Assembly (NCBI RefSeq): GCF_037038585.1
Contig: NC_092559.1
Span: 22,802,488-22,866,487, forward strand
Source of the DNA: Patagioenas fasciata
Taxonomy: Eukaryota > Chordata > Aves > Columbiformes > Columbidae
Length of the DNA: 64,000 nt
Direction of reading: 5' to 3'
Position numbers and translations under genes: made by a program. This document shows positions 55,451 to 64,000 of the stretch, piece after piece; within the stretch, counting starts at the first letter, position 1; the number at the start of each line of letters is the position of its first letter. The notes under the pieces are model-generated. The model worked only from the letters and a program-made list of their open reading frames with translations. It made no database searches and was not told the DNA's origin.

Positions 55451-58199
55451 TTAGCAGTAGAGGATGCTAATGTTTGCTATCAACATGTTATCTGCGAGTT
55501 TTACAGTACATATTATGTGTTTCTGTGTATTGCCTCTCTGAAAATCAAGCAGCTTGTCAGGAACGTGAGTTTTACTGGTTGTTGTCAGAATTGTTTCTTT
55601 GTGGTATAAGTGTGCCGTAAAACCTTCTCCCCACTTTTCCCACTTGCGCTGCAAGCAGCCCTGTGCTTTCCCCCCCTCCCTCCCTCTTCTCATGGTTTTT
55701 ACTTAGGAGATGGGGTTGGAAACGACTGTTTTCAGTCGTGTTGTTAAGAAATCTGTATTGGGAGGTGTTTTAAAACATAGGAAAGCACTTGAAATATGAG
55801 GAACGAAAATCTTGTGAAATATTGTAATTAATGGTGGCTGCTGTGTAAGTTTAATGATTGGGAAAAGTGTCCGGAGAATAGAACCTTGAAGTATAACACT
55901 TCGTTGTTTCTAAAGCGAGAAGAGCAGGAGAAAAATAAAACTCTACAAAGATCATTGAATCATTTCAGTTTTACAGGCAGGGCGGTTTGAACTTCAACAA
56001 ACTGAGAGAGAGTTAACTGATAACACACAGGTCACAGTAAACTTGCTGAAGTCTGCAAGATGCTTTCTTCATTAACCTTCTTTGTGGGTATCTGTTTAAG
56101 CATGTTGCAGTTTTAGTAGCTCTTTGTTGTGTGGTGCAGTGATTTCACAGACTGTTAAATCATGAGAATCCATGGACTCAAAATGTGCATTTTGTGATAA
56201 TACAGAAGATCATGAGTAATTTAGTTCTTTACTGCGTGAATGTGATGGTAAAATTTTGTGTGTAGTAGCTGTTATTTCTCTTTCTAGCATGCTAGCTTTA
56301 TTCCGGCATTCAGACTTGCACAACTCTGTGATGGGCTGTGTTTCATCACTATGTACTAAATTTGGCTCTTGTGTGTCCACACCAAGTAAAGAACCCTGGT
56401 TTTGGGATAACAGTTGTAGCACCCCAGATGAGACGCTATTAAAAGCCTTGCCCGATCCAGCTTGCTGCAGTGGCGGGGGGGGCCGGTGCCGATGGGGCTC
56501 CAGCGCGCACTGACCTGTTTTGTCAGGGAGACCCAGCGGCACCGCTACCTGGCTGAGCAGTAAGCAGTTCAAAGGTGCAATGCTAAAATCGAGATATTGT
56601 CTTCAGTAAGTATAACTGTGATCCATCTGCATATTTGAACTTGGTATTTGGTTTTCATATCTGAACTCAGTATTTTAGTTTGCGTATATATATGTTTGGT
56701 ACCAAAAGAATTTTGTTTGGGGAGATAACTACAAAATGGGAATCGGTTCCACTGCTAAAATTCCACCTTGTTCCCCCTTAGGAAATATTCTGAAAAAATA
56801 AAACTTGAAATGATACTGTACTAAAATGTGGCTTAAATGTGGAATTCAGGGTTTCAGTGCTGTATTGCAATTAATGTTGTTTTGCAGAACTTTGGAAAAA
56901 ATTTGGTGAAGTATGGTACTGTAAGTTAATTTGCCATTTTTGAGACCAGAAAAGAATTTAAATTGTTACATTCTGATTCACATGAAGAAAAGAAAAGAAA
57001 AGAAAAGAAAAGAAAAGAGAAAGAGAAGAGAAGAGAAGAGAAGAGAAGAGAAGAGAAGAGAAGAAAAGAAAAGAAAAGAAAAGAAAAGAAAAGAAAAGAA
57101 AAGAGAAAATAACTAAATGCTATGATGGATGTGGCCTTGGTATTGTATGAGGTTGTATTTAAAAGTTGCTAGAATATGAACTAATTTGGATCTAGAGAAA
57201 TGGAATAATGGATTGATGTTTAATATGCTGGTTTTTGACATCTGTAAATTTCAAAAGGTAAATGGGGCTGAGGAATGTAACTATTACTGAGCTACTTGGA
57301 ATTGCGTATAAAGTGCATTATGGTTGGAATGAAATGGGAAAACAAAAAAGCAAAATATCCCAGGCCTGTGTCGAGTTGCGAGATAAACTCAGCTCATTGT
57401 AACTGAGGAGTTTTCCAGAGCCTCCCACTTCGTACCAGCGAATACGCCAGCTGCGTGGCCTTGGCTACATCTGAACTGTAGCAAGAAGAGAAAGAAGAAA
57501 AAAAGAAAAAAAAAAGGAAAAAACCCGTTTTCCCACTGCTAAGCGGAGAAAGGGGGGCTTTACTCCCCCCGCTCTGTTTTTTTTCTCTGGAGTATTGTCA
57601 TCCATCCTTGTTGTGGCACTGTGTTGCTTCTCGGCTTTGAATCAGGGGTTGTTGGTGATGTTTCTTTTTGCTTCTATCTTGTCTCCTAGGTTTTGGCACA
57701 TCTGGGGAGAGAGCTCATCCTTTTACCTCCTTGCTGAAGTCAGTCTTTTCACACTGGTCAGCTTTGGGGAGGTCAGAATGCTCAGTGCTTCTCTGGGTCA
57801 GAGTGGTACTGATTTGAGTGCAGACAGGTTGGTTTGATGTGGAGTTCGAACTGATTTGTTTTCATGCTAGACTGGAGATCCTGCCATCCCAGATGGGGGC
57901 GAGAGGTTTTATTCCGTCCCCCAGTAATGTTACTGCTAGAGAACTGTAATACTGCATGAAGGAGTCTGAGGGTTGAAATTTAAAGGCATTGCCAGTGGGT
58001 CCATAGTTCTAATGAAGCTGGGAAATTAAACCAAATTTTTTTTTTAATAGACTTATTTTGTGGTAACTGGTTGTAAGAGACTTCTTAGTAAATTCACCGT
58101 GTTAGTTTTTGAGGTCATGGGAGAGAATGAAAGAAAGGCCGTTTTGTGAGACCAATAGAATGCCAAATTTGGAACAAAGTTTTAATACATGAATTCTTG
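55451..58199. other. anonymous segment, right copy, no gene seen
   Basis: Mirror of 18,416-21,181. It includes the microsatellite and the sequence related to 39,360-39,560. Confidence 0.55.
56985..57109 (+). repeat. GAAAA / GAAGA microsatellite, right copy
   Basis: About 125 bp, 17 bp shorter than the left copy, with a longer internal GAAGA-type block (about 57,025-57,065). Confidence 0.95.
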
Positions 58200-59336
58200 T
58201 AGTTGCCAGAAAGCCCTATACCTCTCTTGGATCAAGACTTGTTAAGTAAATTGTAAGCTCAAATAATGTTTTCTGAGAATCCTGTTCAGTTGCATGTCTT
58301 ACAAGAAGCTGCTTGGATGGTGCAGATCTGCTTGCTGCAAGTGAGAAATCTCCAAGGAAATTTCAAATGCTGTATTTCCACTGATATTAACAGCCAATGT
58401 TTTGATAAAGCAAATACTACACTGATAGATCTGAAACAGGACTTCGATCCGGTAGAGGGAAAACAATATCCAATAAATATGACAGCTAAAATGGAGTTGG
58501 AAACTTTGAGGACTAAATTTATGACAACCTTGCAGGTTGACTGCATTCGATTGGACTTGCAGATTTGTCTGTTTATAGCTACAACATAGAAAAAACCTGT
58601 GGTTGTTGTGGGACAGTATGATGAGATTGCTAACAGACTGATATACTGATTGTTACTCTGATCAAGAAATGCAGGGAATGAATTTAAGTCTCAATAGACC
58701 ATAATCCTTTTGTCATACATGTACCAGTTGTGAAATTTAATTTTGATGTTTTTATTTGCAATCTATGTCCTTGCAAATTGCACTAGCTGATTTTCTTAAC
58801 AGCACAGCTTTTGGCATGCATAAATGTAAAATGTAAATTGCTGCAGAACCTGCAAGTCTCTAACATCAGGTCACAGACCATACTTGTATCTGGTCTGATC
58901 CTACATACTTGCACAGTTTTTGTTGATGGTTCTGGGAAGTCTCATAAAGCTGTAGTGGTCTGGCATGAAGATAACAATTGGCATCATTCTGTAAAAATTA
59001 TTGAAGGTTCAACCCAATTAGCAGAACTTGGCACAGCTTTACATTACTTAGAGCTTTTTAAGGAGGAACCTCTAAATTTGATTTGTGATTTTGAGTACAT
59101 AGTCAAGGTCCAGTGCACATATCTGATTCTTAACTGGTTTTTTGTTTTTGTTTTTTCTCTTTTTTTTAAACAAAAAGGGGGGAGAAGTAGGGAAAACACC
59201 ACAAAACCAATTGTCAAAAGTATTGTATGTGATGAATCACTTATATCTAAGTGGTGCAGCCCAAATTTACCCTGTGATGAAACACTTTGCATGTGTGACC
59301 CAAAAAACATGCTAAATCAGAAAGAACCTACATTAG
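58200..59336 (+). mobile_element. pol: ERV-C internal fragment, right copy
   Basis: Mirror of 17,279-18,415. RNase H motifs VFVDGSGK, LAELGTAL and LICDFEYIV are readable in 58,811-59,416. The unassigned frame is 58,266-58,589. Confidence 0.65.
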
Positions 59337-59794
59337 TGTGGCAGAATGCAAACCCCCCTTTCTTCCCCTCCCTCCTTCATCATGGAAGGAGTAGGCACAT
59401 CTCCCTCTCTCTCTGAGGCTAACAGCTTCTTTTGTTTGGCCCCAGAGCACCCTGGCCAGGGCCATTAGGAGAAGGGATTGCCAAGGCGCCAGTGAGCCGC
59501 TGGGCACCTGTGACCAGTGTGGGGGATGTTTGGAGGCTTCAGGGGCACCCCACACACGGTGTGGGGGTGCAGAGAAGCTTCTAGAATGCCTACAGTCAGG
59601 TCTGATCAGCCAGTATAAAAACGGGACTCTCTCGTCGAGACGCGGCCCATTGTCACCGGTCTCTCGGAGCGCGAGCTGAAGATGCTGCCGCCGAGAGCCC
59701 CCCCTCCCCAGGATGGAGACTCCGCTTGCCTTGCAGCCACGTGTGTGAGTAAAACTTCTCGCAAGATTGCGAGTATGTTTATCCTTTCCGTGCA
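59337..59794 (+). mobile_element. GC-rich LTR, right copy
   Basis: TGTGGCAG ... CGTGCA with TATAAAAACGGG at about 59,614. Mirror of 16,821-17,278. Confidence 0.65.
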
Positions 59795-62593
59795 TAACTT
59801 GTTACTTGGGAGAAGAGACTGACACCCACCTTGCTACAACCTCCTTTCAGGCAGTTGTAGACAGCAATAAGGTCTCCCCTCAGCCTCCTTTACTCAACAG
59901 CCCCAGTTCCCTCAGCTGCTCCTCATAAGACTTGCTCTCTAGACCACTCACCAGCTTCATTGAACCCTTTTCTGAACTACCTCCAGTACCTCAATGTCTT
60001 CCTTGTAGTGAGGGGCCCAAAACTGAATACAGTATTCAAGGTGCAGCCTCACCAGTGCCGAGTACAGGGGACAATCACTTCTCCAGTCCGGCTGGCCACA
60101 CTGTTCCTGATACAAACCAGGATGCTGTTGGTCTTTTTGGCCACCTGGGCACACCGCTGGCTCATGTTCAGTCAACTGTGGATCAACAAAGAATCACAAA
60201 ATAGCTGGGGTCAACACCCTCAGGTCCCTTTCTGCCGTTCAGCTTTCCAGCCACTCTTCCTGTAGTGTTGCATGGGGCTGTTGTGACCCAAATGCAGGAC
60301 CCAGCACTTGGCCTTGTTAAACCTCATACAATTCGCCTCAGCCCATCAATACAGCTGGTCCAGATCCCTCTGTAGAGCCTTCCTACCCTCAAGCAGATCA
60401 ACACTCCCACCCAATTTGGTGTCATCTGCAAACTTACTAAGGGTGCACTCAATGCCCTTGTCCAGATCATTGATAAAGAGATTCAACAGAACTGGCCCCA
60501 ATACTGAGCCCTGGGGAACACCACTCGTGAGTGGCTGTCAACTGGATTTGGCTCTGTTCACCACAACTCTTTGGGCCCAGCCCTCCAGACAGTTCTTTAC
60601 TCAGAAAGAGTACGCCCATCCAAGCCATGAACTGGCAGTTTCTCAAGGAGAATGCTGTTGGAAACAGTGTCAAAGGCTTTACTAAAGTCTAGGTACAGAA
60701 CATCCACAGCCTTTCCCTCATCCACTAAGCAGATCACCTGGTCAAAAAAGAAGATCGGGTTGATCAAGCAAGATCTGCCTTTCATAAACCTGTTTTGACT
60801 GGGCCTGATCATATGGTTCTCTTGTAAGTGCCGTGTGATGTTACTCAAGATCATCTGCTCCATGACCTCGCCCAGCACCGAGGTTAGACTGACAGGTCTG
60901 TAGTTCCCTGGATTGTCCTTCCGGCCCTTCTTGTAGATGGGTGTCACATTTGTCAACTTCCAGTCAACTGGGACCTCCCCGGTTAGCCAGGACTTCAGAT
61001 AAATAATTGAAAGTGGCACGATGAGCATTTCTGCCAACTCCCTCAGTACCCTTGGATGGATTCCATCTGGCCCCATAGACTTGAGTGTGTCTAAGTGGTG
61101 TAGCAGGTTGCTAACCATTTCCCCTTGGATCCAAGGGAGCTTCATTCTTCTCCCGCTTACTGTCTTCTGGCTCAGGGTGCTTTGCACCTGGACCACAACT
61201 GGTTGTACTATTAAAGACCGAGGCAAAGAAGGCATTAAGTACCTCAGCCTTTCCCTCATCCTCTGTCACTATGTTTCCCGATGCGTCCACTACAGGGCGC
61301 AGATTCTCTTTAGCCCTCCTTTTGTTGCCAATGTATTTATAGAAACATTTTTTGTTCCCTTTTACAGCAGAAGCCAGGCCCAGCTCTAGTTGGGCTTTGG
61401 CCCTTCTAATGTTCCCCCTGCATAAATTCACAGCGTCCTTGTTACCTGTCCCTTCTTCCGAAGGTCAGAAATTCTCCTTTTATTCCTGAGTTCTAGATGA
61501 AGCTCTCTGTTCAGCAGGGCTGGTCTTCATCCCCATCGGCTCATCTTTCAGCACATGGGGACAGCCTGCTCTCATGCCTTTAAGACTTCCTACTTGAAGA
61601 GCTACCAGCTTTCCTGGACTCCTTTACCTTTAAGAACAACCCCCCAAGGGGCTCCTAAACAGGTCAAAGTCTGCCCTTCAGAACTCCAGGGTAGTAGTTC
61701 TGCTGATCCCCCTCCTTACTTCTCCAAGAATAGAAAACTCAATCATTTCATGGTGACTATGCCCAAGATGACCTCTGACCATCACATCACCCACAAATCC
61801 TTCTCTGTTTGCAAACAGGTGGGGTGCCTTCCCCAGTTGGCTCACTGACCAGCTGTATCAGGAATTTGGACACTCCAGGAGTCTCCTAGACTGTTTCTTC
61901 TCTGCTGTGTATTTCCATCAGACATCTGGTAAGTTGAAGTCCCCAGTGAGAACAAGGGGTAGTGATCACGAGACTTCCCCCAGCTGCCTGCAGAATATTT
62001 TGTCTGCTTCTTAATCCTGGTTCGGTGGTCTGTAAGAGACTCCCACCAGGATATCTGCCTTGTTGGTCTTCCCCCTGATTCTTACCCATAAATGCTCAAC
62101 CCTATTGTCACCATCATTAAGCTCTAGACAATCAAAACACTCCCTAACATACATGGCTACCCCACCTCCTCTCCTTCCTTGCCTATCCCTTCTGAAGAGT
62201 TTATAGCCATCCAATGTAGCACTACAACTGTGGGAGTCATCCCACCATGTTTCTGTGATGGCAACTACATTGTAGTTTTTCTGCCGCATGATGACTTCCA
62301 GCTCCTCCTGTTTGTTGCCCATGCTGTGTGCATTCATATAGATGCAGTTCAGCTAGGCTACTGATCCCACCAACTTTTTGCACTGAGAAGCCCTAATTCC
62401 TTTTTGATCCTTCTCAGGCTCTTCTGTGGTTTCTAACATCAATAACCCTTGTGCCTTTGCTACCACATGGCCCTCCATCCCCTGCCTCCAATGAGAGGGC
62501 AGACAAAAGGGCCTTGCTAGCACCCCATCCCTCACACTTTGGTATGGTACCCTTGGGTTTGTCTCTGTTGTGCCCAGTTTTCTCCTTTTCCCC
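59795..62593 (-). mobile_element. CR1 LINE, right copy
   Basis: Mirror of 14,022-16,820. Endonuclease frame 62,337-62,011, RT frames 61,431-60,597, C-terminal block 60,175-59,957; translations are identical to the left copy, frameshifts included. Confidence 0.88.
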
Positions 62594-63422
62594 TGTTACG
62601 ATCCATTTGGTGATGGACTTGTGATGGTTCGTTTACCTTGATCTCGAAGCACAAAATTGAGGTAACCAAAATGCCAAGGGGTTATAATTGAATCAAACAG
62701 TGTTACTTTATTATTTTGCCCGTAAAGTAGCATGCAATAGAGAGAGAGTAGAGAAAAAGGGAAAGAAAAAAAGAAAAAAAAGGGAAAAAGAGGATTTTAA
62801 TTACCACCACCGAGTCCCAAAGGTGTCCCTCTGGTCTTCGGTCCCGTAGAGTCCTGCCGGTCCTGCGTCGTGATCCGGGATCCTCTGGTGGGAAGATCTT
62901 AACCATGTCCAGTCGGGAGTCATCTTTTATGCTTCTTCACCCCCCCTCATTCCCATTGTTTGAGGCCAATCTCCACCTTTGTTTCACAATCCAGGCTTAA
63001 TTGCGCAGGCCCAAAAAGTCCCCGCTTTGCTTGCCAGGACCCATCTGCGCCTGCGTTGCCTCGCATTCAGGGTGACCTCAGGATCCTTGGCGAGCTTCTG
63101 GGCATGCTCTTCTTCGTTGTCCTTAGTAACAGGGAGGCGGTGGGGGGCAAGTTTGGCTGAAGCAGCAGGTGAAAATCCATCTTCTGGACAACGGCTATTG
63201 TCCCCGGGTCGGAGAGACCTGTATAACACAGTTCCTTTTAGGAGGTGGGGACAAGCTTGGCTGAGGCAGCAGGTGAAGTCCACACAGCAGCTATTGTTAC
63301 CAGTAGCCCCCGAGTTGGAGAGACCTGTGCAACACAATTATTCTCCTCGGGCCTCTCTCCAAGTCATTGTCCATCTGTTCTTGATGGTGATGTTCAGACA
63401 AATCTTCAGATCGACTCTTACA
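62594..63422 (-). mobile_element. ERV-A 3' LTR, right copy
   Basis: Mirror of 13,193-14,021. It shows that at least the 3' end of ERV-A is inside the palindrome. Confidence 0.75.
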
Positions 63423-63524
63423 CCACCCCGTGACTGAACATTGTTATCAGGAGCTCGTGGCAGCAACATGATCCTCAAAGAGAGACAGAAAGTATAGAGG
63501 AAGAAAAAGGAAAGGAAAAGTGGT

Positions 63525-64000
63525 TTATATGCACGCAATCCGCTTTGTATGAATGGTTTTATGGATGTCTCCATTGGAGGGCACACTAAACAAATTGTGT
63601 GCATTAAGTATAGATGTCAAATGTGTCAAACGCTTTAGCATTTTGCAATTCAAAACATACAATACCGCAGAGAGAACAAAACCTATCAAAACTAATACCA
63701 AGAGAACAACAATGGGGTGACACAACTTGTTCAGGATGCCTGTAGCAGTAGGTGACCACCTGAAAAGTATGTCCCACCACTTATATTCTGTGTCTTTTTC
63801 TACTCTTCTCAACACACTGTGAATTTCTTCAGCATTGTGGTGAACAGTTATCAAGGTTTTCTGTCCATTTACTCAAACTTCTTCAAAGATCTTGATCAAG
63901 TCTTGGTGTTGCAACAATTGCTTTACCAATGTGAGATTCATCCTGATAGATGTAGGCAGTAATTCATAAATCAGTGTGTAATTAGATTGCATAAGTTGAT
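63525..64000 (-). pseudogene. env: ERV-A env C-terminus, right copy, cut by window end
   Basis: Mirror of 12,615-13,090. The frame 63,854-63,525 carries the membrane anchor. The upstream env sequence continues past 64,000, so the right arm goes on. Confidence 0.65.

Larger units (their letters stand above)
45254..64000 (-). repeat. right arm of the giant inverted repeat
   Basis: Reverse complement of 12,615-31,379 with the differences listed for the left arm. It starts inside the minisatellite without any break in the right-hand contig, and continues past the window end. Confidence 0.95.

Noticed and set aside
57595..57837. 80-codon hydrophobic frame in the anonymous segment
   Set aside because: No domain, no coding context and no support beyond length; its mirror copy adds no independent evidence because the arms are identical.

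Overview
The window looks like bird DNA, most probably from a repeat-rich, gene-poor region such as the W chromosome or other heterochromatin. I found no host gene, tRNA or rRNA. Almost all recognisable sequence is transposon-derived: LINE fragments of the CR1 type, and endogenous retroviruses (ERVs) of at least five kinds. Bird is inferred from the CR1 elements, from a tRNA-Trp primer site of the kind used by avian retroviruses, and from the ERV mixture. The species and the W assignment cannot be read from the window.

The dominant structure is a very large inverted repeat. Bases 12,615-31,379 reappear in reverse complement at 45,254-64,000, so each arm is at least 18.7 kb and the right arm runs off the window. 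Coordinates pair by a constant sum: 76,632 on the inner side and 76,615 outside a TTTTC microsatellite that is 17 bp longer on the left. Comparison of the arms by translated frames and spot checks found only six base differences, all within 4.3 kb. The left arm stops at a run of exactly 100 N, which looks like a scaffold placeholder, inside a minisatellite.

Layout. 1-885: the 5' end of a minus-strand ERV (LTR, tRNA-iMet primer site, start of Gag). 1,322-2,055: an ERVL-type solo LTR with 5-bp target duplications. 2,209-14,021: a plus-strand provirus (called ERV-A here) with two LTRs, gag, pol and env. Its env is split by a solo LTR (9,020-9,347) and by a second, internally rearranged ERV (ERV-C, 10,406-12,448). 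14,022-16,820: a CR1 with endonuclease and reverse transcriptase. 16,821-31,379, all minus strand: an LTR, an ERV-C fragment, an anonymous segment with the microsatellite, a gag fragment of a tRNA-Trp-primed ERV (ERV-D), an ERVL with nearly open pol, a CR1 tail, a further ERVL-like remnant (ERV-B) and the edge of the minisatellite.

The spacer between the arms (31,480-45,253) holds a fairly young gammaretrovirus-like ERV cut by the gap (intact gag frame), two overlapping tandem LTRs, an older gamma-like pol remnant, another solo LTR and the main body of the minisatellite. The minisatellite has a period of about 10 bp, a higher-order period of about 850-870 bp and several orientation switches. 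The right arm (45,254-64,000) repeats the left-arm contents in mirror order.

No set of genes works together as a host pathway. What can be read is a history: CR1 and ERV insertions, nested insertions into older proviruses, solo-LTR formation, and then a much later inverted duplication (or continuing gene conversion, or an assembly artefact) that copied the whole assembly almost without change.
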